Assembly (NCBI RefSeq): GCF_002904335.1
Contig: NZ_PPHF01000142.1
Coordinates: 33,782-97,781, forward strand
DNA: 64,000 bases
From: Amycolatopsis sp. CA-126428
Lineage (GTDB): Bacteria; Actinomycetota; Actinomycetes; Mycobacteriales; Pseudonocardiaceae
Reading direction: 5' to 3'
Below the pieces are notes generated by a model. It did no database searches, was not told where the DNA came from, and saw nothing but the letters and a program-made list of their open reading frames with translations. The position numbers and the translations under genes are program-made. This document shows, piece after piece, positions 49,418 to 57,947 of this stretch; position 1 is the first letter of the stretch; every line of letters starts with the position of its first letter.

Positions 49418-50611
49418 ATGGCTGGACTGCGAAGCCTCCTGTGGGGCCGCGGGGTTTCCGCGCTCGGCGACGGCCTCTGGTTCACGATCTGGGCGCTCTA
49501 CCTCACCCGGATCGCCGGGCTCCCGGCGGTCACGGTCGGCGCCGGGCTGGCCGTGGCGAGCGCGGTGGGCATGGCCGCCGCGGTGCCGCTGGGCGCCTTC
49601 GCGGACCGGGTGGGCGCGCGGCCGGTGCTGGTCGTGCTCACCCTGGTGCGGGCCGCCGCCATGGCCGGCTACCTCGCGGTGGACGGCACCTGGTCGTTCT
49701 TGGCCGTGACGGTGCCGTTCACCGCCTTGGCCACCGGCGGGACGGCGGTGCGGACGGCGCTCATCACGGCGCTGGTCACCGAGCCCGCCGAGCGGGTGCG
49801 CGTGCTGGCGCGGCAGCGGGTGGCCCAGCACGTCGGGTACGCCGCCGGGGCCGGCCTCGGCGCCCTGGTGCTGACCGCCGACGCCCGGTGGGCCTACACC
49901 CTGGCCATCGCCGGGAACGCCGTCAGCTTCCTGGTGCTCGCCGGCGCGACCCTGCTGGTGCCCGCGCCGGCCCGGGCAAACCCGATCCCGGGAAAGCCGT
50001 CCCGGGTCGTGCTGAAGGACCGGCCGTACCTGTGCCTCACCGCGGCGACGGCCGTGCTTTCGCTGTGCTGGGCCATGTTGTCGGCCGGGTTGCCGCTGTG
50101 GCTGTCCGGCTGGACGCACCTGCCGCTGGGCCTGGGTGGCGTGGTGGTCGTGATCAGCTCGGTGGGCATCGCCGTGTTCCAGGTGCCGTTCTCGCGGTTC
50201 GCGCGCACGGCGGGCCAGGCCGCGCGGACGGCGGTGGTGTCCGGCGTGGTGCTCGCGGCGAGCTGTGTGCTGCTCGCCACGACCTCCGGCGGCTCCGGAG
50301 CGGCCGCCGTCGCGGTGGTGGGGCTGGCCGCGGTGCTGCACGTCGTCGGGGAGCTGGCGTACGTGGCCGCCGGCTGGGGCCTGTCGGTGCGGCTGATGCG
50401 CGAAGACGCCAAGGGTGCCTACCAAGGCGCGACCGAAGCGGCCACGGCCACCGTGCAGATGGTGGGGCCCGGCGTGTTCACCCTCGCCGTCGGCGGACTC
50501 GGCGGCCCGGGATGGCTGCTGGTCGCGGTGGTGTTCCTCGCGGCCGTCGCGCCCGTGCCGGCGTTGACCCGCTGGGCGGTCCGGACGCGGCAGCCCGTGC
50601 CGGCCCGCTGA
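49418..50611 (+). CDS. MFS transporter, probable drug exporter
   Basis: A 397-residue 12-helix protein: VSALGDGLWFTIWALYLTRI at the N-terminus and FADRVGARPVLVVLTLVRAA as motif A. Probably exports a drug-like compound sensed through the ArsR-type regulator. ATG at 49418 follows AAGGGTGAG. Confidence 0.85.
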   Translation: MAGLRSLLWGRGVSALGDGLWFTIWALYLTRIAGLPAVTVGAGLAVASAVGMAAAVPLGAFADRVGARPVLVVLTLVRAAAMAGYLAVDGTWSFLAVTVPFTALATGGTAVRTALITALVTEPAERVRVLARQRVAQHVGYAAGAGLGALVLTADARWAYTLAIAGNAVSFLVLAGATLLVPAPARANPIPGKPSRVVLKDRPYLCLTAATAVLSLCWAMLSAGLPLWLSGWTHLPLGLGGVVVVISSVGIAVFQVPFSRFARTAGQAARTAVVSGVVLAASCVLLATTSGGSGAAAVAVVGLAAVLHVVGELAYVAAGWGLSVRLMREDAKGAYQGATEAATATVQMVGPGVFTLAVGGLGGPGWLLVAVVFLAAVAPVPALTRWAVRTRQPVPAR

Positions 50612-50669
50612 GCGACGCACGTCACCTCCGCGGCCGGAACACCAGCGGGGCCGCGACGTTGTACAGAGT

Positions 50670-50835
50670 GTCGGTACGGCGGTGTCCCCGGGCCTCACCC
50701 CTTGCCTTCACGGAATACCGGTCACGCAGGAGCCGTGTTGTGCCTTTCGCCGCGAGGCGACCCCCGTACCGACCTCGAACTCCCGCCTCCGCTCGCAGGT
50801 CGACCCCCCTCGGACCTCCGCTGAGCGGAGGCGGG
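50670..50835. terminator. Structured intergenic segment with terminator-like hairpin
   Basis: Between the convergent MFS and lycopene cyclase genes. CCTCCGC-TGA-GCGGAGG (50815-50831) is a strong hairpin, nested with a 12-bp inverted repeat 50782-50793/50824-50835. Further left a 10-bp inverted repeat (50670-50679 and 50764-50773) bounds 84 nt. Likely a bidirectional terminator; the left part could be a small mobile remnant. Confidence 0.4.
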
Positions 50836-50836
50836 C

Positions 50837-51154
50837 CTAAGCCCCGTCCTCCCGGGTTTTTCCCCGCTCCCACAACACCAGGACGGCGGTCACCAGGGCG
50901 TAGCCGAACAGGAAGTCCTCGACCGGGATGTCCCACGGGAACCGCCAGCCGGTGATGCCGCCGGGGGCGTACCGGACGACCGGCGCCGACAGCTTCGTCA
51001 GCCACCCGTCCACGGGGACCTGGAAGGCCACGACGATCACCATGGTGACCCAGTACGCCGGCCGCCGGAACAGCCCGGTGCGCACCACCAGCAGCTCCGC
51101 CGCGACGACGACGAGCACCGCGGCGACGGCCGGAACCGTGTAGCCCCAAGGCAT
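50837..51154 (-). CDS. crtYd: Lycopene cyclase domain protein, second half
   Basis: A 105-residue membrane protein with three helices and WRFPWDIPVEDFLFGYALVT, matching the PxEDFLFG signature of CrtYd/CarRA-type lycopene cyclases. With the upstream subunit it forms a heterodimeric cyclase acting on the ends of lycopene in the membrane. The ATG shares a base with the upstream stop (TGATG). Confidence 0.78.
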   Translation of the reverse strand: MPWGYTVPAVAAVLVVVAAELLVVRTGLFRRPAYWVTMVIVVAFQVPVDGWLTKLSAPVVRYAPGGITGWRFPWDIPVEDFLFGYALVTAVLVLWERGKTREDGA

Positions 51155-51480
51155 CACCGGCGCACCCGCCGCAGCAGCCGCCCGGTCAAGCCGACCCCTT
51201 CGTAGGTCAGCACGCCGCACACCGGGATCACCGCGAAGAAGAGGACTTCCTCGAGCGGGATCCCGAACGGGGTGCGCAGCCCGGTGACGAACGCCGGATC
51301 GAAGTGCCAGACACCGGCGGCGATGGCCAGCGCGTCCCAGACGAGGAACACCGCCGCCACCGGCAGCACCGCGCGCACCAGCCGGCCCGGCCTGCGGTAC
51401 ACCCGCGCGCCGGCCAGCTCGATCGGCAGCGTCACCAGCACGCAGACGGCGAGGACGACCAGGTATTCCGCGCGCCCCAC
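51154..51480 (-). CDS. crtYc: Lycopene cyclase domain protein, first half
   Basis: A 108-residue three-helix membrane protein: EYLVVLAVCVLVTLPIEL and GLRTPFGIPLEEVLFFAVIP, with the PLEEVLFF signature of CrtYc. GTG start. No other carotenoid gene (crtE, crtB, crtI) is in the window, so the lycopene must come from elsewhere in the genome. Confidence 0.78.
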   Translation of the reverse strand: MGRAEYLVVLAVCVLVTLPIELAGARVYRRPGRLVRAVLPVAAVFLVWDALAIAAGVWHFDPAFVTGLRTPFGIPLEEVLFFAVIPVCGVLTYEGVGLTGRLLRRVRR

Positions 51481-51741
51481 GTCAGATCCCCGCCCGGTTC
51501 CGGCGCCACGGCGCGGCGTTCCCGGCGGCGAGCGATGCCGGCGCCCGGCGGAAACCGGCGTCGGACAGCGGCCGGCCGTCTTCTTTTCCAGTCCTTCTGC
51601 GAGCCATACGGCAGTTTACGCAACGCGGTGATCACCGCCGAGCCGAAGACGGCGGCGGATCGAGCGGCTTCCCCGTCCGGCGCGGCACGACCGCGTATCA
51701 CCTCCTGCCCGCGCGGCTCTGCAAGGCGAGGAGGAACCACG

Positions 51742-52401
51742 ATGAATGCGTTCCGATCGACCCGCCGCGCCCTGTTCGTGGCGGCCACCGTCCTGGCGTT
51801 CGGGGTGTCCGGCTGCTCGGCGTCGTCGGATCCCGGCGTGCCGAGCTCCGCCCCGGAGTCGTCCCCGGCCGCCGAAACTTCGGGCGGGGGCACCCCGAGC
51901 ATGGAGCCGTCCGGGCCGGAAGCCCCGAGGCCCAGCGGCAACGGCGAACCCGCGCTCGCGCTCGCCCAGCTGCCGATCGGCGGGAACAGCGACGAAAAAG
52001 CCGCCGGGAACCAGTGCGCGACCGCCGGCTGGAACCGGCCGGAGCTGCTCCCGGACAACGGCGTCACGGTCGCCAAGATCGAAATCACGCCGCCGAAGGG
52101 CTTCAGCGTGGCCGGGGGCTGCGGAGGGCCTGCCTGCGGCTCGTTCACCTTCCGGCGGAACGCCCTCAGCTGCACCGTCCAGGTGAACGGGTTCGGCAAG
52201 GACGACGCGGAGCTGACGCTCAAGGGCAAGTTCACCTGCCCGCCCGGGCAGGGAAGCTCGTGCGGGGGACACATTTCCCTGCACGGGATCACCGGATCGG
52301 AATCGTCGGTGCCCAAATCCTCTGTGCCCAAATCTTCCGTGCCCAAATCTTCCGTGACCGAATCCTCGGTGACCGAATCCTCGTCGAGCCCCAGTGGATG
52401 A
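51742..52401 (+). CDS. Secreted lipoprotein with pentapeptide-repeat tail
   Basis: A 219-residue protein. The signal ends with the lipobox VSGC, then a Ser/Pro-rich linker, then a domain with six Cys (CATAGW; GGCGGPACGSFTF; LSCTVQVNG; FTCPPGQGSSCGG), probably disulfide-bonded outside. The C-terminus is five SSVPK/SSVTE repeats. ATG behind GAGGAGG. No known domain recognised. Confidence 0.8.
   Translation: MNAFRSTRRALFVAATVLAFGVSGCSASSDPGVPSSAPESSPAAETSGGGTPSMEPSGPEAPRPSGNGEPALALAQLPIGGNSDEKAAGNQCATAGWNRPELLPDNGVTVAKIEITPPKGFSVAGGCGGPACGSFTFRRNALSCTVQVNGFGKDDAELTLKGKFTCPPGQGSSCGGHISLHGITGSESSVPKSSVPKSSVPKSSVTESSVTESSSSPSG
52303..52377 (+). repeat. Five 15-bp tandem repeats in coding sequence
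   Basis: Five near-identical 15-nt units encode SSVPK, SSVPK, SSVPK, SSVTE, SSVTE at the end of the lipoprotein gene. The unit length keeps the frame, so copy number could vary without breaking the gene. Confidence 0.85.
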
Positions 52402-53290
52402 GCCGGTGGCCGGGGAACGCACGGCACCCGGCCGGATCGAGCGGCTCGTCGACGCGGGCAAATCGGTGATCCCGCCGTTGACGTTGCTCAGCGCGCTGCT
52501 GTTCTACTTCGGCTACGTCTCCGCCCGGGCGAAGTACGAATACTTCGGTGTCGACGTCGACACGATCGGGCTCGGCACGCAGGACTACGTCATGCGCAGC
52601 CCGCAGCCCCTGCTCACCCCGCTGCTCGTGTTCACCGCGGCCGGCCTGGGCGCGGTCGCGGTCCACGCCCTGGTCCGGCAGCGGATCCGGACCACGGCGC
52701 GGATGCGCCGGCTGGGCCGTGGCGTGCAGGCGGCCGGCCTGAGCGCGCTGATCGGCGGGTTGCTGCTGCTGGTGGGCTACGTCTTCCTGCGGGACTGGCC
52801 GCTGTACGGGCTGGTGACCCCGCTGCTGATCGCGGTGGGGGGCGTCCTCTACCAGTACGGCACGGCCATCCGGCTGCCACCGCGAACTCCGGGAGACGCG
52901 CCGCCCGCGAGCTCGCTCCACCGGAGTTTCGTCGTCCTCGTCTACCTGGTGATCGCCGTCAGCGTGTTCTGGATGACGGCCACCGTGGCGCAGTGGTCCG
53001 GCCGCGGGCTCGCGATGTACGAGGCGAGCCGCCTGGACAAGCTGCCCAGCGTCATCCTCGACACGAAGGAGAGCCTGTTCCTGCGCAGCCCGGGCGTCCA
53101 GGAAACGAAGCTGCCCCTCTCCGACGGGCAGACCTTCCACTACCGGTACCGGCACCTGCGGTTGCTGATCCACGGCAAGGACCGGATGTTCCTCGTGCCG
53201 GACCAGTGGTCGGCGAGCAACTCGACGATCATCGTCCCGCTGGACGGCTCGGTGCGGGTCCAGTTCCAGTTCCAGAACCGCCGGCCCTGA
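52394..53290 (+). CDS. Membrane protein with C-terminal soluble domain, unknown
   Basis: A 298-residue protein with four hydrophobic segments (PPLTLLSALLFYFGYVSAR; LLTPLLVFTAAGLGAVAVH; LIGGLLLLVGYVFL; FVVLVYLVIAVSVFWMTAT) and a soluble end of about 100 residues. It overlaps the lipoprotein stop by 8 nt, so the two are probably cotranscribed. GTG 52394; a GTG 12 nt further is possible. Function unknown. Confidence 0.72.
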   Translation: MDEPVAGERTAPGRIERLVDAGKSVIPPLTLLSALLFYFGYVSARAKYEYFGVDVDTIGLGTQDYVMRSPQPLLTPLLVFTAAGLGAVAVHALVRQRIRTTARMRRLGRGVQAAGLSALIGGLLLLVGYVFLRDWPLYGLVTPLLIAVGGVLYQYGTAIRLPPRTPGDAPPASSLHRSFVVLVYLVIAVSVFWMTATVAQWSGRGLAMYEASRLDKLPSVILDTKESLFLRSPGVQETKLPLSDGQTFHYRYRHLRLLIHGKDRMFLVPDQWSASNSTIIVPLDGSVRVQFQFQNRRP

Positions 53291-53300
53291 TCCCGGCGGC

Positions 53301-53669
53301 TCACCGCCGCACGGCCGCCATCAGCGGGTGCCAGCGCGTCGCGTCGAAGATCAGGGTGATGGCCTCGATCTTCCCGTCGCGCAGCCGGAAGTGCTCGGCC
53401 GTGTGCTGGGTGCCGACCGGGGTGGCGGTGTGCACGTCGTAGACGAGCGTGGCCTCCGTCTCGCCGTAGAGCTCGCTGATCAGGTCGACCCCGGTGACGA
53501 TCCCGACGAACCCCGCCAGCCCGTCGAGGTGGCCGCGGGCGTCGGCGGAGGCGATCAGCGGGCTCGAGAAGGTGAACGTGCCGGCCAGCTGCGCGGCCGC
53601 GGCGGTCACGTCGCCGGCGAAGCGGGCGCGGTGGTAGGCCTGGACGGTTTCTCTGGTCTGTGCGGTCAT
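53301..53669 (-). CDS. SnoaL / NTF2-like small protein
   Basis: A 122-residue NTF2-like fold (ETVQAYHRARFAGDVTAAAA; LVYDVHTATPVGTQHTAEHF; IEAITLIFDATRW). Such proteins bind or convert small hydrophobic molecules. The ATG overlaps the MarR stop (ATGA), so it is in one unit with that regulator. Specific role unknown. Confidence 0.82.
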   Translation of the reverse strand: MTAQTRETVQAYHRARFAGDVTAAAAQLAGTFTFSSPLIASADARGHLDGLAGFVGIVTGVDLISELYGETEATLVYDVHTATPVGTQHTAEHFRLRDGKIEAITLIFDATRWHPLMAAVRR

Positions 53670-54202
53670 CGGTCCTCCAGGTGGCGGGCGAGGTGGTGCT
53701 GGTTTTCGGCCAGCCGCAGGCACAGGTGCCGCAGCTGGGCCGTTTCGGCGGCGGTGAACCCCCGGAAGAGCGCGGCCATGGCCAGCTGCGACGGCCGCCG
53801 GAACTCCGCCAGCCACGTCCGGCCGTCCGCGGTGATCCGGACGAGCACCGACCGCCGGTCGCGCGGGTCGGGTACGCGCTCGGCGAGCCCGGCGCGTTCC
53901 AGGGTGTCGACCAGGCCGGTCACGTTCCGGGAGCTCACCCCGGCGGAGGCGGCGAGGTCCTTGATGTTCGCTTCGCCGGTGCCGAGCCGGATCAGGATGT
54001 CGAGGGCGCCGGGGCTGAGGCCGCGGCTGTCGGTGCCCTGCGAGCGCAGCGCCTCGAGGCTCCGCGCGGCGGTGCGGACGGCGGCCGCGGCTTCGAGCGC
54101 GCCGGTGTCTTCACCGAGGGTGAACCCGGCCAGTGCGCTGCGGGCGTCGGGGGAGTAGAGCCGGTCGTCCTCGTCCCGGGGGAAGTCGATTACGTCATTC
54201 AT
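53666..54202 (-). CDS. MarR-family transcriptional regulator
   Basis: A 178-residue regulator. The winged helix is in NIKDLAASAGVSSRNVTGLV and RVPDPRDRRSVLVRIT, with dimerising helices at both ends. It heads a two-gene unit with the SnoaL-like protein. A palindrome overlaps its promoter, so it is likely self-repressed. Confidence 0.88.
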   Translation of the reverse strand: MNDVIDFPRDEDDRLYSPDARSALAGFTLGEDTGALEAAAAVRTAARSLEALRSQGTDSRGLSPGALDILIRLGTGEANIKDLAASAGVSSRNVTGLVDTLERAGLAERVPDPRDRRSVLVRITADGRTWLAEFRRPSQLAMAALFRGFTAAETAQLRHLCLRLAENQHHLARHLEDR

Positions 54203-54205
54203 AGT

Positions 54206-54230
54206 GAAGCACTACATTAGTACGTGCTTC
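54206..54230. promoter_or_regulatory. MarR-type operator GAAGCAC-N11-GTGCTTC
   Basis: A perfect 7-bp inverted repeat covering the -10 box and transcript start of the MarR gene. Confidence 0.65.
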
Positions 54231-54244
54231 CGTATCTTTGTCAA
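54217..54244 (-). promoter_or_regulatory. Promoter of the MarR-SnoaL unit
   Basis: On the minus strand TTGACA (54244-54239), a 16-nt spacer and TACTAA (54222-54217). Confidence 0.6.
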
Positions 54245-54276
54245 CATCTCTGTCCGGGGCCTGTCCGCTCGCGGGC

Positions 54277-54309
54277 GTTAACCAGGGTTTCGCCCGGCGT
54301 TAGCCTCGC
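54277..54309 (+). promoter_or_regulatory. PHO-box-like 11-bp direct repeats
   Basis: Three repeats with 11-nt period, GTTAACC, TTTCGCC and GTTAGCC, each followed by 4 nt. They resemble the streptomycete PhoP site (GTTCACC repeated every 11 nt). They lie 71 nt before a phospholipase C gene. Confidence 0.55.
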
Positions 54310-54379
54310 TCCCGGGACAGGTTCGCTCTTCGCCGCCCATACTGACCCGGCTCGCCACCACGACACCCCCGGAGTCCCC

Positions 54380-56395
54380 ATGACGGACGTCAACCGACGA
54401 CGTTTTCTGCAGCTGGCCGGCGGTACCGCCGCCCTTTCCGCGCTGTCCACCAGCATCGCCCGCGCCGCGGAGATCCCCGCGCACCACCGCACCGGGACGC
54501 TGCGGGACGTCGAGCACGTCGTGGTGCTGATGCAGGAGAACCGGTCGTTCGACCACTACTTCGGCTCGCTGCGCGGGGTCCGCGGCTTCGGCGACCCGCG
54601 GCCGGTGACCCTGGTCAACGGGAAGTCCGTCTGGGCGCAGTCGGACGGCAAGCGCGACATCCTGCCCTTCCGCCCCGAAGCGGACAACCTGGGCCTGCAG
54701 TTCATCCAGGACCTCCCGCACGGCTGGAAGGACACGCACGCGGCGTGGGACGGGGGTCGCTACGACAAGTGGGTGCCCGCGAAGGGCTCGACCACGATGG
54801 CGTACCTGACGCGTGAGGACATCCCGTTCCACTACGCCCTCGCCGACTCGTTCACCATCTGCGACGCCTACCACTGCTCGTTCATGGGCTCGACCGACCC
54901 GAACCGCTACTACATGTGGACCGGGTACACGGGCAACGACGGCAAGGGCGGCGGACCGGTCCTCGGCAACGACGAAAAGGGCTACTCCTGGACGACCTAC
55001 CCCGAGCGCCTCGAGCAGGCCGGCGTGTCGTGGAAGATCTACCAGGACATCGGGGACGGCCTCGACGCCGCCGGCGGCTGGGGCTGGATCGATGACGCCT
55101 ACCGCGGCAACTACGGCGACAACTCGCTGCTGTACTTCGACTCCTACCGCAACGCCAAGCCCGGCGACGCCCTGTACGAAAAGGCCCGCACCGGCACGAA
55201 CGCCAAGGCGGGGGAGGGCTACTTCGACCGGCTGCGCGCGGACGTCAAGGCCGGGACGCTGCCGCAGGTTTCGTGGATCACCGCGCCCGAGGCGTTCTGC
55301 GAGCACCCGAACTGGCCGGTGAACTACGGCGCCTGGTACATCGCGCAGGTCCTCGACGCGCTCACGGCGAACCCGGACGTGTGGAGCAAGACCGCGCTGT
55401 TCATCACCTACGACGAAAACGACGGCTTCTTCGACCACGTCGTCCCGCCGTACGCGACCGCCGGACAGTCCACTGTGGACACGGCCGGCGAGATCTTCGC
55501 CGGTTCGGCTTCGAACCCGGCCGGGCCGTACGGGCTCGGCCAGCGCGTGCCGATGCTCGTGGTGTCGCCCTGGAGCAAGGGCGGCTACGTGTGCTCGGAG
55601 ACGTTCGACCACACGTCGATCATCCGGTTCATGGAACGGCGCTTCGGCGTGCACGAGCCGAACATCTCGGCGTGGCGCCGGTCGGTGTGCGGCGACCTGA
55701 CCTCGGCGTTCGACTTCGCGCGGACCGACGCGCGGGTGCCCGCCCTGCCGGACACCGCGGGCTACCTCCCGCCGGACCGCGAGCGGCACCCGGACTACGT
55801 GCCCGCCGTCCCGGCGAAAACGGTGCTGCCGAAGCAGGAGCCGGGGCTGCGGCCGGCGCGGGCGCTGCCGTACGACCTGGCGGTGGATGCCCAGGCCGGG
55901 GCGGCGGTGAACCTGTCGTTCGTCAACCAGGGCCGGGCGGGCGCGACGTTCTACGTCACCTCGCCGGGGGGTGAGCCGCGGACCTACACCGCGGGCGCGG
56001 GGTGCTCGCTCGCCGCCGCGCTGCCCGTCTCCGGGGGCTACGACTACACCGTCCACGGGCCGAACGGCTTCGTCCGGCAGTTCCGCGGCGGCTCGGCGGG
56101 ACCCGAGGTGAGCGCGCGCCCGGAGGGGCGCAGCGGGAACCTGGCGCTGGTCCTGACCAACAGCGGTCCGACCCCGGTGCGGCTCACGCTGACCGACGCG
56201 TACGGCCGCCGCTCGACGTCGCGGGTCCTGCGGCCGGGCGCGCGGGTGGTCGAGGTGGTGGACACGCGGCGCAGCGGCAACTGGTACGACGTCTCGATCA
56301 CCTCGGACCGCGATCCGCGGTTCCTGCGCCGCCTGGCGGGGCACGTCGAGAACGGGCGGCCGAGCACGAGCGACCCGAACACGCTCACGAACTAG
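54380..56395 (+). CDS. Tat-exported phosphocholine-type phospholipase C
   Basis: A 671-residue protein starting MTDVNRRRFLQLAGG, a twin-arginine signal. HVVVLMQENRSFDHYFGSLRG is the metal/Thr-site signature of the non-haemolytic phospholipase C/acid phosphatase family; FITYDENDGFFDHVVPPYA and the C-terminal beta-sandwich repeats also match. It releases a phospho-head group (usually phosphocholine) from lipid outside the cell, which frees phosphate. A PHO-box-like site lies upstream. The ATG has GGAG 6 nt before it. Confidence 0.92.
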   Translation: MTDVNRRRFLQLAGGTAALSALSTSIARAAEIPAHHRTGTLRDVEHVVVLMQENRSFDHYFGSLRGVRGFGDPRPVTLVNGKSVWAQSDGKRDILPFRPEADNLGLQFIQDLPHGWKDTHAAWDGGRYDKWVPAKGSTTMAYLTREDIPFHYALADSFTICDAYHCSFMGSTDPNRYYMWTGYTGNDGKGGGPVLGNDEKGYSWTTYPERLEQAGVSWKIYQDIGDGLDAAGGWGWIDDAYRGNYGDNSLLYFDSYRNAKPGDALYEKARTGTNAKAGEGYFDRLRADVKAGTLPQVSWITAPEAFCEHPNWPVNYGAWYIAQVLDALTANPDVWSKTALFITYDENDGFFDHVVPPYATAGQSTVDTAGEIFAGSASNPAGPYGLGQRVPMLVVSPWSKGGYVCSETFDHTSIIRFMERRFGVHEPNISAWRRSVCGDLTSAFDFARTDARVPALPDTAGYLPPDRERHPDYVPAVPAKTVLPKQEPGLRPARALPYDLAVDAQAGAAVNLSFVNQGRAGATFYVTSPGGEPRTYTAGAGCSLAAALPVSGGYDYTVHGPNGFVRQFRGGSAGPEVSARPEGRSGNLALVLTNSGPTPVRLTLTDAYGRRSTSRVLRPGARVVEVVDTRRSGNWYDVSITSDRDPRFLRRLAGHVENGRPSTSDPNTLTN

Positions 56396-56509
56396 GCCCT
56401 ATCGGGGGTCTTCGTCACCCGGCCGTGGTGGCGTCCGTTTGCGAGGCCTGGTTCGTGGTGGGAGCGTCGGGTAACCGACTGTTTTCCCACCACGGAACCA
56501 GGAGTGCGG

Positions 56510-56809
56510 ATGACCACCACCGAAATGCCGGCCGTGCACGAGTGCACGGTCAGCGGCTGTTCCTACAACCACGACGGCTGCCACGCCTTCGCCATCACGG
56601 TCGGCGGCGGCAACGGATCGGCGGACTGCGGAACCTTCGTCCCACTGAACACGAAGGGCGGCTTGGACCGGGTAGTCGCCCAGGTCGGCGCGTGTTCCCG
56701 GACGGACTGCCGGCACAACTCGTCGCTGGAGTGCACGGCGGACAGCATCCGAGTCGGCCCGGGCGACAGCGCCCACGCGGCGAACTGCCTGACGTACACG
56801 ACGAGGTAG
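56510..56809 (+). CDS. Cys-rich DUF1540 protein
   Basis: A 99-residue protein with two DUF1540 modules: CTVSGCSYNHDGCHAFAI ... ADCGTF and CSRTDCRHNSSLECTADSI ... NC. The spaced cysteines suggest metal or Fe-S binding. ATG at 56510 follows AGGAG. Function of the family is unknown. Confidence 0.82.
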   Translation: MTTTEMPAVHECTVSGCSYNHDGCHAFAITVGGGNGSADCGTFVPLNTKGGLDRVVAQVGACSRTDCRHNSSLECTADSIRVGPGDSAHAANCLTYTTR

Positions 56810-56843
56810 AGCCGGCCGGTCCCGGCGAGCGCTCTGCCGCCGC

Positions 56844-56891
56844 GGTCGTGAGTGGTAAGGCGGGTTAGAACCCGCCTTACCACTCACGACC
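56844..56891. repeat. Long perfect palindrome, copy C (related in form)
   Basis: Arms 56844-56866 and 56869-56891 are perfect 23-nt inverted copies with an AG centre. The stop codon of the methyltransferase lies in the right arm. It differs in sequence from copies A and B but has the same size and the same outer GTCG-GA pattern. It sits between two convergent genes and probably ends both transcripts. Confidence 0.85.
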
Positions 56892-57873
56892 GGGCGTGCG
56901 GGGGTTTCGGGGCGGCGCCGAACTCGAGGGCCGTGCGGCCGTCGGATACCTTTGTCGTCCCGCGTAGGACCAAGCCGCAGCTTTCGGCCAGTTCCGTCAG
57001 CTCGGCCACCGTCCGCTCGCGGCCGCCGAAGCACATCAGCATGAACAGGTTGATCGCCGTGGACGCGCCGTCGCGGAGCGGCTCGATCACCACCACCGTG
57101 CCGTCTTTCCCGGCCGCGCGGCGGCAGGTGGTCAGGATGGTGCGGGCGTGGTCGTCGTCCCAGTCGTGGAGGATGTCCGACAGCACGTACGCGTCCGCTC
57201 CCTCCGGCAGCGGGTCGAAGAAGCTGCCGGGCACCGCTTGCGCCCGGTCGGCGAGCCCGTCCGCCGCGAACCGGTCCGCCGCCGCGGTCGCCGAGGGCGG
57301 CAGGTCCACCACCTCCCCGCGCACCGCCGGGTGGGCGCGCAGGATCTCCGCGAGCACGAGGCCGTCCCCGCCGCCCACGTCGACGATCCGCGGGAACCGT
57401 CCCCAGTCGAAACGCGCGGCGATCTGCGGCGCCTGCACCTGGAACCGCCAGTTCATCTGGGCGTCGAACGAGCGCCGCAGCCGCGGTTCGGCGTCGATGT
57501 CGGTCCAGAAATCGCGGCCGTACCGGTGTTCGTAGGCGGGCGTGCCGGTGGTCACCGTCTCCAGCAGGTCCGCGAAGGCGAGCTCCGCGCGCCCGCCCGC
57601 GGAGCGGATGTCGAGCAGCCACCGGGCGTCGTCCGAACGCAGCTGCGCACCCAGTTCCGTGGGCCGGTAGCGGCCGGACTCCGCGTCGAAGGCGAAGACC
57701 CCGGCCGTGACGAGGTGGTCCAGCAAGCGGGCCAGCGCCGGGGGAGACGTGCGCGTGGCCGAAGCCAGCTCGGCGGCCGTCCCGTCCGCGTGGTCCGCGA
57801 GGCCGAGGGTCGCCGCTACCCGGATCGCCATGGGCGTGGCCAGCTCGGCCATCGCGAGGATCGATTGCTGCAC
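56884..57873 (-). CDS. O-methyltransferase, hydroxyneurosporene/ASMT type
   Basis: A 329-residue SAM-dependent O-methyltransferase. An N-terminal winged-helix dimerisation domain precedes IVDVGGGDGLVLAEILRAHP (SAM-binding) and VLSDILHDWDDDHARTILTT with the catalytic His-Asp. Such enzymes methylate phenols and are common in natural product pathways; no other pathway gene is adjacent. Start GTG at 57873. Confidence 0.86.
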   Translation of the reverse strand: MQQSILAMAELATPMAIRVAATLGLADHADGTAAELASATRTSPPALARLLDHLVTAGVFAFDAESGRYRPTELGAQLRSDDARWLLDIRSAGGRAELAFADLLETVTTGTPAYEHRYGRDFWTDIDAEPRLRRSFDAQMNWRFQVQAPQIAARFDWGRFPRIVDVGGGDGLVLAEILRAHPAVRGEVVDLPPSATAAADRFAADGLADRAQAVPGSFFDPLPEGADAYVLSDILHDWDDDHARTILTTCRRAAGKDGTVVVIEPLRDGASTAINLFMLMCFGGRERTVAELTELAESCGLVLRGTTKVSDGRTALEFGAAPKPPHARS

Positions 57874-57947
57874 CCGGTCGAGACTAGCGACGACGTGGCA
57901 TCATGACGCCTGGCCCGATCGGCAAACCGAACGAAAGGCGCCCGCTG

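Noticed and set aside
52303..52377. CRISPR-like array
   Set aside because: The units are 15 nt, abut without spacers and are coding; there are no cas genes.
51432..52427. A 331-codon minus-strand frame with Glu/Asp-Ser repeats
   Set aside because: It is the reverse reading of the lipoprotein repeats and has no site or domain.
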